DNA of 41,960 bases from an uncultured Acetatifactor sp. (GCA_910578215.1 CAJTPH010000027.1:14816-56775), one strand, 5' to 3'; shown: positions 33,642 to 41,485, counted from the stretch's first letter. A program made the numbers and translations. The notes: generated by a model from the sequence alone, not told the origin.

Positions 33642-33690
33642 TTCAAGGGAAGGCTAACCAGCAATAAACTTTGCGTTTTCAAGGGTTAGC
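33642..33690 (+). promoter_or_regulatory. Stem-loop in uxuA 5' leader
   Basis: GCTAACC (33653-33659) pairs with GGTTAGC (33684-33690) around an inner GCAA/TTGC stem; TTCAAGGG occurs at 33642-33649 and 33679-33686. It may be an RNA regulatory structure or an operator; no known riboswitch is recognised. Confidence 0.35.
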
Positions 33691-33764
33691 AGAGATTTTA
33701 ATGAACGAATGCCAAGAGTACATAATTTAAAAGCGAGATTTTTATTTAAAAGGAGGAACAGACT

Positions 33765-34847
33765 ATGCAGATGACCCTGCGCTGGTACGGCAGCAAATAC
33801 GACACCGTAACCCTGAAACAGATCCGGCAGATTCCCGGAGTAACCGGCGTTATCTCCACACTGTACGGAACCGCTCCCGGCGAGGTATGGGAGACAAAAG
33901 ATATCCTTGCCCTGAAAAAGGAGATTGAGGATGCGGGCCTGCAGCTTGCGGGCATTGAGAGCGTCAATATTCATGATGCCATCAAGGTGGGGACTCCTGA
34001 CAGGGACAAATACATTGATAATTATATTACTACTCTGGAACGCCTGGGGCAGGCGGACGTGCATATGGTGTGCTATAATTTTATGCCCGTGTTCGACTGG
34101 ACCAGGACGGAGCTTGCCAGAGTCCGTCCCGACGGCTCCACTGTGCTGGCATATACCCAGGAGGCGGTGGACGCCTTGAACCCGGAGGATATGTTTGCTT
34201 CCATAAGCGGCGGCGCAAACGGCGCTGTCCTGCCCGGCTGGGAGCCTGAGAGGATGGCGCATATCAGGGAGCTTTTTGAAATGTACAGGGATGTGGATGA
34301 AGAAAAGCTTTTCGCCAATCTGAAATACTTTCTGGAGCGGATCATGCCAGTCTGCGACAGGTATGATATCAACATGGCGATACACCCCGATGACCCGGCC
34401 TGGAGCGTATTCGGTCTTCCGCGCATTATCATCAATAAGGCTAATATTCTGCGCATGATGAAAATGGTGGACAATCCCCATAACGGTGTTACCTTCTGCT
34501 CCGGCTCCTATGGCACCAACCTGGAGAACGATCTGCCTGACATGATCCGTTCTCTGAAGGGCAGGATACATTTTGCTCATGTGCGCAATCTGAAGTTTAA
34601 CTCACCCACCGACTTTGAGGAGTCGGCGCACCTTTCCTCCGACGGCACCTTCGACATGTATGAGATTATGCTGGCGTTGTACGATATCGGCTTTGACGGT
34701 CCCGTCCGTCCCGACCACGGGCGGATGATATGGGATGAGGTGGCAATGCCGGGATATGGACTTTATGACAGGGCTCTGGGCGCGGCATACTTAAACGGGC
34801 TGTGGGAAGCGGTCTGCAAAAGCCATGCTTCTGAAAATAAGCGCTGA
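33765..34847 (+). CDS. uxuA: Mannonate dehydratase
   Basis: Dehydrates D-mannonate to 2-keto-3-deoxygluconate in glucuronate catabolism; cytoplasmic metal enzyme with a TIM-barrel fold. Family signatures: MTLRWYGSKYDTVTLKQIRQIPGVTGV at the N-terminus, IESVNIHDAIK, VCYNFMPVFDWTRT, AIHPDDPAWSVFGLPRI, NGVTFCSGSYG and HFAHVRN, and DGPVRPDHGR near the end. Length 360 aa is normal. A strong AAAGGAGGA precedes ATG 33765. The fructuronate reductase-like gene follows 161 bp downstream. Together they convert fructuronate, made from glucuronate released by alpha-glucuronidase, to a central-metabolism intermediate. A long leader suggests post-initiation regulation. Confidence 0.97.
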   Translation: MQMTLRWYGSKYDTVTLKQIRQIPGVTGVISTLYGTAPGEVWETKDILALKKEIEDAGLQLAGIESVNIHDAIKVGTPDRDKYIDNYITTLERLGQADVHMVCYNFMPVFDWTRTELARVRPDGSTVLAYTQEAVDALNPEDMFASISGGANGAVLPGWEPERMAHIRELFEMYRDVDEEKLFANLKYFLERIMPVCDRYDINMAIHPDDPAWSVFGLPRIIINKANILRMMKMVDNPHNGVTFCSGSYGTNLENDLPDMIRSLKGRIHFAHVRNLKFNSPTDFEESAHLSSDGTFDMYEIMLALYDIGFDGPVRPDHGRMIWDEVAMPGYGLYDRALGAAYLNGLWEAVCKSHASENKR

Positions 34848-35008
34848 ACCGCTGCGAATAATATTGTAATCCATGGGGAAATGTATGTTAATAAAATGGT
34901 AATTTATAATGGGCCGGGAACCGGTGACAAGGAAACCTGGACTCAGGGACTGCCCAAATTAAAAATGGATCAAAGTTGCGCGCAAAACGCACAGAAATGA
35001 GGATGATT

Positions 35009-36625
35009 ATGAAACTGAATTTAGCCGGATTGAGAGCTGACCGCGCCGCCTTTGAGGCGGCGGGTTATGAGCTTCCCATCTTTGATTATGAGACTGTGAA
35101 GAAAAACACCTGCCAGCGGCCTGTGTGGATACATTTCGGCGCGGGCAACCTTTTCCGGGCCTTTCAGTCGAACGTAATGCAGAAGCTTCTGAATAACGGC
35201 TGTATGGATACAGGGCTGATTGCGGCGGAGGGCTATGACTATGAAATTATAGAAAAAAGCAGCCGCCCTCACGATAACCTGTCCATTCTCGCCACCCTGA
35301 AGGCGGACAACACGGTGGAAAAGACCGTAGTGGGAAGCGTGATGGAGTCCCTTATTTTGGACAGCGCAAACGAGAGGGAATACTCCCGACTGAGAGAGAT
35401 ATTTGCATGTCCCTCTCTGCAGATGGTAAGCTTTACCATCACGGAAAAGGGCTATGCCATCGTTGATCCAAAGGGCGCCGTCCTGCCCGGCATCGCAGCC
35501 GATTTTGAAAAGGGTCCCGAAAAGCCGGACAGCTACCTGGGTAAGGTCGTGTCTCTTTTATATCACAGGTATCAAAGCGGAAGTCTGCCCGTGGCTATGG
35601 TGAGCATGGACAACTGTTCCCATAACGGGGACAAGCTTCAGGCGGCGGTGCTTGCCTTTGCGGATGCCTGGTGTGAAGGAAAGCTGGCGGACAGGGGCTT
35701 TGCAGAGTATGTCAGGGACGGCTCCAGGGTATCCTTTCCATGGACCATGATCGACAAGATTACGCCCAGACCGGATGCAAAGGTGGAGGCTATGCTTGCC
35801 GCCGACGGCATAGAGGAGCTGGATGCGGTGGTCACCTCCAAAAATACCTACATCGCACCCTTTGTCAATGCGGAGGAGTGCGAATATCTGGTGATTGAGG
35901 ACGCCTTCCCGGGCGGGAGACCTCCGCTGGAGAAGGGCGGAATCATCTTCACCGACCGGGAGACCGTGGACAAGGTGGAAAAAATGAAGGTTTGCACCTG
36001 CTTAAATCCCCTTCATACTACCCTTGCCATATTCGGCTGTCTTTTGGGGTACACGCTGATCTCTGAGGAGATGAGGAATCCGCTTTTGAAAGGGCTTGTG
36101 GAGTCTATTGGCTACAGGGAGGGGCTGCCTGTAGTGGTAGATCCCGGGATTCTTGACCCCAGGGATTTTATCGGGCAGGTAATAAACGTGCGTTTTCCCA
36201 ATCCCTTTATGCCGGATACGCCCCAGCGAATCGCCACGGATACCTCCCAGAAGCTTGCCATTCGCTTTGGCGAGACCATAAAGGCTTATGATAAGAGCCC
36301 TGACTTAAATGTCTCCGACTTAAAGCTGATTCCTCTGGTGTTTGCGGGGTGGCTGCGGTATCTGATGGCGGTGGACGACAGCGGAAATAGGTTTACGCCC
36401 AGCCCCGATCCCCTGCTGGAGGCGGCCGGCGCCTATGTGGAGGGCTATGAATTAAGCGATGCCCCCAAGGATCTGGATAGGCTGGATAAGCTTCTGTCCA
36501 ACGAGAAGGTCTTTGGAGTAGACCTGGTGAAGTTGGGACTGGCGGATACTGTGAAGAAATATTTTGCGGAGCTTTCGCAGGGTGAGGGAGCAGTAAAGGC
36601 TGTTCTGGAAAAATATGTGAAATAG
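35009..36625 (+). CDS. uxuB: Mannitol dehydrogenase-family D-mannonate oxidoreductase (fructuronate reductase)
   Basis: NAD-dependent reduction of D-fructuronate to D-mannonate, the substrate of UxuA. The N-terminal Rossmann signature HFGAGNLFRAF is near residue 43, MVSFTITEKGYAI and MDNCSHNGDKL fall in the first half, and the C-terminal helical domain holds KVCTCLNPLHTTLAIFG, the catalytic region in this polyol-dehydrogenase family. Length 538 aa is typical. The frame is open to 34976, but ATG 35009 has GAGGATGATT as ribosome binding site. It directly follows uxuA on the same strand. Related enzymes act on tagaturonate or mannitol; the neighbour makes fructuronate most likely. Confidence 0.92.
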   Translation: MKLNLAGLRADRAAFEAAGYELPIFDYETVKKNTCQRPVWIHFGAGNLFRAFQSNVMQKLLNNGCMDTGLIAAEGYDYEIIEKSSRPHDNLSILATLKADNTVEKTVVGSVMESLILDSANEREYSRLREIFACPSLQMVSFTITEKGYAIVDPKGAVLPGIAADFEKGPEKPDSYLGKVVSLLYHRYQSGSLPVAMVSMDNCSHNGDKLQAAVLAFADAWCEGKLADRGFAEYVRDGSRVSFPWTMIDKITPRPDAKVEAMLAADGIEELDAVVTSKNTYIAPFVNAEECEYLVIEDAFPGGRPPLEKGGIIFTDRETVDKVEKMKVCTCLNPLHTTLAIFGCLLGYTLISEEMRNPLLKGLVESIGYREGLPVVVDPGILDPRDFIGQVINVRFPNPFMPDTPQRIATDTSQKLAIRFGETIKAYDKSPDLNVSDLKLIPLVFAGWLRYLMAVDDSGNRFTPSPDPLLEAAGAYVEGYELSDAPKDLDRLDKLLSNEKVFGVDLVKLGLADTVKKYFAELSQGEGAVKAVLEKYVK

Positions 36626-36677
36626 GGCGGCTGTAGGTCAGCCTGGTGAAGGTAATCGGCCGCCCTGCAGGATATCT

Positions 36678-36777
36678 AGGGCTGTCGCACTAAGAAAAAC
36701 ATATACAAGATTTAGTGGGATTTAATTCCAAAACAATATTATATCTTGTATACTCAATTCTTATTGTGACAGTCCCT
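36678..36777. mobile_element. 100-bp MITE-like element with 34-bp terminal inverted repeats
   Basis: The left end (36678-36711, beginning AGGGCTGTCGCACTAAGAA and ending TATACAAGAT) is nearly the reverse complement of the right end (36743-36777, beginning ATCTTGTATA and ending GTGACAGTCCCT). The 31-bp centre encodes nothing. Ends of the type GGGCTGTC(G/A)CA..TAAGAA resemble insertion-sequence termini, so it is a likely non-autonomous derivative. A target duplication is not clear. It could also act as a strong hairpin between uxuB and the LuxR gene. Confidence 0.65.
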
Positions 36778-36808
36778 CTTACTGTTTGGAGATGGGAAAG
36801 AGAAGCTT

Positions 36809-37633
36809 ATGGATATTATAATAAAAAAGAATGAGGCTGAAATTAACGAAAATGTAGCGAAGGGGCTTTTGGGCATCTGGGGAATTGTTCTGCTGGTTGA
36901 TCTGCTTTGCTGGGGCGGAGTATTTAATATTTCTTTAAAAATGACGTTGGAGCTGCTGGTGACAGCGTTTATCACCCTGGTCGTACCTGCGGTAATGGTA
37001 TTAAGGTTTCATCTTTATAATGACAGGATGAAATATCTTATTGTGACCGCAGCGGCGGTTATGGCAGGCGCATCTTATGTGCTGTTTACCTTTCAGGCCC
37101 TATTCCTTTTTGTGGTACCGACCATAATAGCCGGCTTTTATATGAGTCGACGCCTGCTTTATTATTCCGGAATCATATCTGTTACGGCGATTATAACCAC
37201 CCATATCATTACGGGAGTACATTTACGCCAGCCATGGATAGAGCCGTTTACAGGCATGGAGGCAATTCTCAGATATGGTGCAATACCCAGGTGCCTGCAG
37301 TATTTAGGGTGTTTTCTGCTCATCTTCCTTATGGTGAATCGGCATATGGAAATGATTTTACATACTGCCTCCGCAGAAGAAAATTTATCAAACGACGCTG
37401 ATTTGATCTTGAAGAAGGAATTTGAGCTGATACTGCAAGGGCTGACAGAACGTGAAAAATCCGTTTTCGTATTGATGGTAAGCGGGTACACCAACAGGCA
37501 GATTGCGGACAAATTATGTTTATCTAACGGAACGGTTAAGAATTATATATCTGCTGTCTACGAAAAGATCGGAACCAGGGAAAGAAACGCTTTGATTATG
37601 AAATATAACAGGTTTGTGAAAGAAAATGACTGA
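36809..37633 (+). CDS. Membrane-bound LuxR-type transcriptional regulator
   Basis: Residues about 20-195 form six hydrophobic segments (for example GIWGIVLLVDLLCWGGVF and LVTAFITLVVPAVMVL), then a LuxR/GerE helix-turn-helix at about 211-262: LTEREKSVFVLMVSGYTNRQIADKLCLSNGTVKNYISAVYEKIG. It is therefore a one-component regulator tethered in the membrane, with the DNA-binding domain in the cytoplasm; there is no receiver domain. ATG 36809 is the plausible start after GGGAAAGAGAAGCTT. It sits 78 bp upstream of a membrane-anchored metalloprotease gene. Signal and target promoters are unknown. Confidence 0.88.
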   Translation: MDIIIKKNEAEINENVAKGLLGIWGIVLLVDLLCWGGVFNISLKMTLELLVTAFITLVVPAVMVLRFHLYNDRMKYLIVTAAAVMAGASYVLFTFQALFLFVVPTIIAGFYMSRRLLYYSGIISVTAIITTHIITGVHLRQPWIEPFTGMEAILRYGAIPRCLQYLGCFLLIFLMVNRHMEMILHTASAEENLSNDADLILKKEFELILQGLTEREKSVFVLMVSGYTNRQIADKLCLSNGTVKNYISAVYEKIGTRERNALIMKYNRFVKEND

Positions 37634-37711
37634 AGTCATATAAAGAAATGACCGCGGTAACTTCCTTTTTGCATAAGGATTTTGTATTTTAAAACAAAAA
37701 GGAGGTTATGT

Positions 37712-38485
37712 ATGATGTCAAAATCTAAAAGGAGAGTTTTCATTATTTGTATGGGAACAGGATTGCTGCTGGCGGGTATTATTATCAATTTTATTCCCAC
37801 ATGGAATCTGAAAACCGCAGGTATGGAGGTGTTGAGAGGCGATTGGATCAATGTTTATTATGAAACCGAAAAAGATGCTGCCGAGGATGTTTTTACATAT
37901 GCCAATGCCGAGACGGCTTTCATTGCGGAAAAGCTGGGGTTCAGTGAAAAGCAGAATGTCAACGTCTATATTTACGATTATCAAAATACCATGCAGACCA
38001 AGAAGTATGGCTTTGCAGCGCCGCTGCTGGGGCTTGACTGGTATATTGGCGATAATATAGGAACGGAGGTTATACTGACATCTCCGGCAAATCCGGGAGA
38101 AGCCCATAGCTATGATGATAATAAATATGCCGTTATGCATGAAATTGTACATGCTTATGTCAGCGTGATAAATAAAGACATAGATCTGTGGCTTACGGAG
38201 GGGCTGGCATTATATTTGAGTAACGGGGAACCGTTTTACAGGGAGTACCTGGAATATTTTACAATGCCGTCATATAAAGCTGTAAATTCAAATAATCCGC
38301 TTGTTTTTTCAAAGAGCGGAGGCTATATAGTTGCACATACATATATTGAATATTTGGATAAAACATACGGATGGGCGCAGGTTTTAAAGCTTATTGAAAC
38401 AGAGGATTACGAGGAATGCTTTGGCAAATCCCAAAAAGAAATATATGAAGAATGGGTTTGTTATATTGAAAATTATTATCAATGA
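37712..38485 (+). CDS. Membrane-anchored gluzincin-type metalloprotease
   Basis: Product 257 aa with one N-terminal transmembrane segment (VFIICMGTGLLLAGIIINFIP), so the rest should lie outside the membrane. The zinc motif HEIVH is at residues 143-147 and the third ligand Glu163 falls in LTEGLALYL, the gluzincin (peptidase MA superfamily) arrangement; all three zinc ligands are present. The frame opens at TTG 37682, but ATG 37712 follows AAAAAGGAGG at normal spacing. It follows the membrane LuxR regulator by 78 bp. A role in regulated proteolysis of a cell-surface or membrane protein is inferred only from domain and neighbour. Confidence 0.82.
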   Translation: MMSKSKRRVFIICMGTGLLLAGIIINFIPTWNLKTAGMEVLRGDWINVYYETEKDAAEDVFTYANAETAFIAEKLGFSEKQNVNVYIYDYQNTMQTKKYGFAAPLLGLDWYIGDNIGTEVILTSPANPGEAHSYDDNKYAVMHEIVHAYVSVINKDIDLWLTEGLALYLSNGEPFYREYLEYFTMPSYKAVNSNNPLVFSKSGGYIVAHTYIEYLDKTYGWAQVLKLIETEDYEECFGKSQKEIYEEWVCYIENYYQ

Positions 38486-38595
38486 CGCGGTTTCAGGGAG
38501 GGCATGGAGCCAGGGTACAGGGAAGCGCCGTCCTCGTGCACGGCGGAAGCCGCGGTACACAGGAGTGTACTATCAGGAGAACAAGGAGAAAAACC

Positions 38596-39882
38596 ATGGA
38601 AAGAGTTATTTGGAACGGAGTGCCCTGGTTTGACCGGGACGGTAATGTGGTAAATGCCCATGGGGCGTGCATCGTCAGGGAAGGCGATGTCTATTATCTG
38701 TTTGGGGAGTATAAGACAAATGATGAAAACCGGTACAATGGTTTTTCCTGTTACTCCACCCGAGATTTTGAGGACTGGAAGTTCGAGGGCATGGCTCTTT
38801 CAGCCGAAGCGGGCGGATTGCTGGGCCCCGGGCGCATAGGCGAGCGGGTGAAGGTCGTGAAATCGGCGGTAACCGGAAAATATGTTATGCTCATGCACAC
38901 GGATGATCTGAATTACTCAGACCCGTGTATCGGAGTGGCGGTATGCGATACCATAAACGGCAGCTATACCTTTGCGGGTCCCTTGCTTTACAAGGGGGAG
39001 AAGGTCAGAAAATGGGACATGGGCACCTTCGTGGACGAGGACGGCACGGCTTATCTGCTGACCCACGAGGGTAATATATACCGGCTGAATGCCGAATGCA
39101 CGGAGGCGGAGGAGCTGGTGGCGGAAAATATTGCCCCCGGCGGGGAATCCCCGGCAATGTGCAGATATGGGGGGAAATATTATATTATGTTTTCCCAAAA
39201 GACCAGCTGGGAGCGCAACGACAACTATTACCTCACGGCGGATAATATAGCGGGACCGTGGGTCATGAAGGGGCTGTTTTGCCCGGAGGGCAGCCTTACA
39301 TACAATACACAGTGCTCTTATATTTTCGACTGTCAGACGGCGGAGGGCTCGATTAAAATGTATTTGGGGGACAGATGGTCTTATCCCAGGCAGGCGTCGG
39401 CGGCAACGCTTGTGATGCTGCCGCTTGCATTTGAAGGCGGCAATATGAGGATAAGCCGGTATATGCAGGCATGGCGCCCCGCCGACGGAAGCGAGTGGAG
39501 AGAGCCCTGCATCCGGCCCCTGGCGTTTTGCTCGGATGTGAAGGGGGAGGGCAGACAGGCGGAGTTCTGCGTCTCCGGAGGCAGGGTATATCTGTTTGGC
39601 GCTGCCTCTGACGAAGGGGGATACTGCAGGGTGGAAATCAGGAATTCGGAGGGTAGAGCTGTCAATGAGGCGGTCATTGATTTTTACAGCGCCGTGCCGA
39701 TGAAGGGGCTCCGGTATGTCTCGCCCGAATTAAAGAGCGGGGAATATACGCTTTGCGTGACGGCGCTGGGCGAAAGCGGGGAGTGGTTTCAAAAGGACGG
39801 GACCCGTTTCGGCAGTAAGGGCCGCCGCGTGGATATTTACGGCTTTGCGGCAGAGCCGGATTCCATTGAAAAGGATTGCTAA
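38596..39882 (+). CDS. GH43-family glycosidase (galactanase/arabinosidase-like)
   Basis: Five-bladed beta-propeller glycosidase fold. The N-terminus VPWFDRDGNVVNAHGACIVREGDVYYLFGEYKT has the AHG...YYxxGE pattern of GH43 members such as the exo-beta-1,3-galactanase subgroup. KWDMGTFVDEDGTAYLL and ESPAMCRYGGKYYIMFSQKTSW follow in later blades, and YLGDRW in the last. The C-terminal 120 residues look like a beta-sandwich accessory region. There is no signal peptide. The frame is open from 38482 but that stretch is non-coding-like; AAGGAGAA precedes ATG 38596. The substrate subfamily is uncertain. It complements GH35 and GH115 elsewhere in the window. Confidence 0.85.
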   Translation: MERVIWNGVPWFDRDGNVVNAHGACIVREGDVYYLFGEYKTNDENRYNGFSCYSTRDFEDWKFEGMALSAEAGGLLGPGRIGERVKVVKSAVTGKYVMLMHTDDLNYSDPCIGVAVCDTINGSYTFAGPLLYKGEKVRKWDMGTFVDEDGTAYLLTHEGNIYRLNAECTEAEELVAENIAPGGESPAMCRYGGKYYIMFSQKTSWERNDNYYLTADNIAGPWVMKGLFCPEGSLTYNTQCSYIFDCQTAEGSIKMYLGDRWSYPRQASAATLVMLPLAFEGGNMRISRYMQAWRPADGSEWREPCIRPLAFCSDVKGEGRQAEFCVSGGRVYLFGAASDEGGYCRVEIRNSEGRAVNEAVIDFYSAVPMKGLRYVSPELKSGEYTLCVTALGESGEWFQKDGTRFGSKGRRVDIYGFAAEPDSIEKDC

Positions 39883-39901
39883 CTAAATGACCACATGGAT
39901 A

Positions 39902-39929
39902 AAGCCAGTCCGAATGAACGGACTGGCTT
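39902..39929. terminator. Convergent hairpin terminator
   Basis: Perfect 11-bp stem AAGCCAGTCCG/CGGACTGGCTT with 6-nt loop, between the GH43 gene (plus) and the small hydrophobic gene (minus). T-tracts on both sides are short. Confidence 0.65.
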
Positions 39930-39954
39930 AGGTAAATTGTTTTATTGGATAAAA

Positions 39955-40233
39955 TTAATTTTCAGTTGCACTGCATATAAAATTATATACCGCATAGCTT
40001 AGTCCGCCAACAATAGCAACAGGAGCTAAAACAGGAAAGGCACAAAGTGTTTGTCCTCCTATAATAGCTAACTTAGCAATACCGGGAGCTGCTGCGACAC
40101 AATTAGTAATACCTGCTGCGATCATTCCTCCGCCGGCAGCAGTACTTGCTCCACTTATAGTAACAATTCCAGCAGCGCCAGCAGATAATCCAATACCTGC
40201 ACATGCTTTTTCTTCTCTTGATATATCTGACAT
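39955..40233 (-). CDS. Small hydrophobic Gly/Ala-rich protein, bacteriocin-like or membrane
   Basis: 92 aa. After a charged start (MSDISREEKACAG) the chain is Gly/Ala/Ile-rich and hydrophobic with glycine-zipper spacing (GIGLSAGAAGIVTISG, AAGGGMIAAGI) and an aromatic C-terminal end. It lacks a clear signal peptide cleavage site, and the double-glycine leader is not convincing. It has its own strong promoter (40265-40293) and AAAGGAG site, so it is likely expressed. Candidate roles: bacteriocin-like or pore-forming peptide, small toxin, or glycine-zipper membrane protein. No processing, immunity or export gene is adjacent. Codon use is AT-rich relative to the neighbours. Confidence 0.65.
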   Translation of the reverse strand: MSDISREEKACAGIGLSAGAAGIVTISGASTAAGGGMIAAGITNCVAAAPGIAKLAIIGGQTLCAFPVLAPVAIVGGLSYAVYNFICSATEN

Positions 40234-40264
40234 AACAACAACTCCTTTCTCTGATTATAGCTAT

Positions 40265-40293
40265 ATAATATAGTATTTGTTTAGATTTGTCAA
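40265..40293 (-). promoter_or_regulatory. Promoter of the small hydrophobic gene
   Basis: On the minus strand TTGACA (40293-40288), 17-bp spacer, TATTAT (40270-40265): near-consensus, about 32 bp upstream of the ATG. Confidence 0.8.
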
Positions 40294-40316
40294 TACACTT
40301 GTTAAAATATTATTTA

Positions 40317-40433
40317 TTATCTGTCTTTTTGTGTTCGGCGCTCTAATTGTTCGGCAATATCGCCTGCGTTTGGAATTTCGTAGTAAGTTGGAATGATATA
40401 TAGATTATTATATATAAAAGAATGAAATGCAAA
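40317..40433 (-). pseudogene. C-terminal gene fragment, family unknown
   Basis: A 38-codon frame with no start codon ends at TAA 40319-40317 and reads ...LYIIPTYYEIPNAGDIAEQL, then RRTQKDR. Its composition looks like real protein (balanced, helical tail), suggesting the remnant of a larger gene truncated upstream. I do not recognise the family. Confidence 0.3.
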
Positions 40434-40437
40434 CTAA

Positions 40438-40474
40438 AAGGACTGAGTCCTGTACAATACAGGCTTCAATCCTT
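40438..40474 (-). terminator. Hairpin downstream of peptidoglycan-binding remnant
   Basis: On the minus strand AAGGATTGAAGCCTGTA pairs with TACAGGACTCAGTCCTT (17-bp arms, three mismatches), followed by TTTAGTTTG. Confidence 0.55.
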
Positions 40475-40555
40475 ATTAGTTGCATAACCGTCATTTTTTG
40501 TCTGGCTTTTTGAGATCAGGTCGAGATTCGTTTTGGGAGCGGCACTTTTTGAAGC

Positions 40556-41135
40556 TTATTCCGGTTCAGCGATCCTTGTCACGCCCACATAGATGTCGGA
40601 GATTTCATACCATGTGGCATAGTCGGTGACGCCGGTCTGGGGCAGGTTGAAGATACGCTGGAAGGTGCGCACTGCCTCCGCGGTTCTGGGACCGTAAATG
40701 CCGTCTGCGGTGATGGTTGGGATGGCGGGGTAGTTGCGGGCGATGCGGTTTAACTGATTTTGCAGCTGGCGCACCTTGTCGCCCGAAGCGCCGATCCCTA
40801 AGTCATAGCCCGACCATGAGGAGGGAACGCCGGAGATAATGTCCGCAGTGTTAATATACATATCGTTTCCGTAGTAATATCTGATAATCTCAATGGCCGA
40901 GTAGCCCTGGTCGCCAAGGTATTTGGAGCCCCACTGGCTTAAGCCGGAACAGGTCACCCTCTGCCCGTCACAGTAGGATGTGAAAATGGGCTGCCTGACA
41001 CCGGGACGTGACAGGTAATTTGCAAATATGGAGTCCACCAGGTAGTCGATGTTTTCAAAAATGTTTCTCCCGTATATCCATTTGTGGTCGTAGGCGGTGG
41101 AGGATGTTATGGTGAAATTATAGCCCTGGTTCCGA
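40556..41135 (-). pseudogene. 5'-truncated SpoIID-like/peptidoglycan-binding protein
   Basis: The minus-strand frame reads RNQGYNFTITSSTAYDHKW, IYGRNIFENIDYLVDSIFANYLSRPG, then QPIFTSYCDGQRVTCSGLSQWGSKYLGDQGYSAIEIIRYYYG and a peptidoglycan-binding domain 1 (GDKVRQLQNQLNRIARNYP, DGIYGPRTAEAVRTFQRIF). In Lachnospiraceae this is the C-terminal half of a cell-wall protein combining a SpoIID-like region with a PG-binding domain. The homologous part begins about 41135; upstream the frame continues only into unrelated sequence with no start codon or RBS, and the GTG at 41038 would give a shortened 160-aa product. I call it a remnant lacking the N-terminus. Confidence 0.75.
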
Positions 41136-41205
41136 TACCCCGAAATCGGCGCTGATTCGGGGTTACAGAGGTCTTGTGCTGGACTGTGCAGCTGGTTCCG
41201 ACACC
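41126..41205. repeat. 14-bp direct repeats and hairpin at truncation point
   Basis: CTGGTTCCGATACC (41126-41139) and CTGGTTCCGACACC (41192-41205) are 66 bp apart with one difference. Between them ACCCCGAAATC and GATTCGGGGT pair around GGCGCT (41137-41163). The left copy coincides with the point where homology of the peptidoglycan-binding frame starts. Confidence 0.7.
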
Positions 41206-41387
41206 TATGGGGGCTCCATGGATGCAGGAGATTCCGTGTTTTCCATTTCTACAATTGTGTTTTCCTTTGACGGTTGCGTCGCATTGGTTTCCAAAATGGA
41301 TGCCATACTGTTAACTGCTGAATCGTGGGCTCCGCATCCAGTAAGGATAAGCGTTGCCAGTATCAATAAGACAAATCTTCTTTTCAT
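41205..41387 (-). CDS. Short lipoprotein, possibly truncated
   Basis: 60 aa on the minus strand. Signal peptide of lipoprotein type: MKRR, hydrophobic core FVLLILATLIL, lipobox LTGC, so it should be membrane-attached outside the cell. The remainder (HDSAVNSMASILETNATQPS...MENTESPASMEPP) is Ser/Thr/Glu-rich linker-like sequence with no domain, then a stop inside the repeat/hairpin segment next to the peptidoglycan-binding remnant. It is probably the N-terminal stump of a longer lipoprotein. GAAGGAGGTGATAAA precedes the ATG, so the 60-aa product may still be made. No function assigned. Confidence 0.6.
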   Translation of the reverse strand: MKRRFVLLILATLILTGCGAHDSAVNSMASILETNATQPSKENTIVEMENTESPASMEPP

Positions 41388-41445
41388 GGTGTTTTATCAC
41401 CTCCTTCGTTTTCATGCAGTCATTCTATCACAGTACCTGCCTGAT

Positions 41446-41485
41446 ACAAAAAAAGGACTGATAACTTACTGTTTATCAATCCTTT
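41446..41485 (-). terminator. Intrinsic terminator of small XRE gene
   Basis: On the minus strand AAGGATTGATAA (41484-41473) pairs with TTATCAGTCCTT (41464-41453), followed by a T-tract of seven. It overlaps the gene end at 41486. Confidence 0.88.

Larger units (their letters stand above)
33252..33764. other. 513-bp divergent intergenic region with uxuA leader
   Basis: Left part holds the unassigned promoter of the minus-strand activase gene and a GCGGCG/CGCCGC hairpin (33416-33431). Right part is the presumed uxuA leader of about 230 nt with octamer repeats (33545-33590) and a stem-loop (33653-33690). No gene is seen. Confidence 0.6.
40234..40555. other. 322-bp intergenic region with gene fragment
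   Basis: Holds the promoter of the Gly/Ala-rich gene (40265-40293), a minus-strand open frame without start (40317-40433), and a hairpin (40438-40474) serving the peptidoglycan-binding remnant. Otherwise AT-rich and featureless. Confidence 0.5.
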
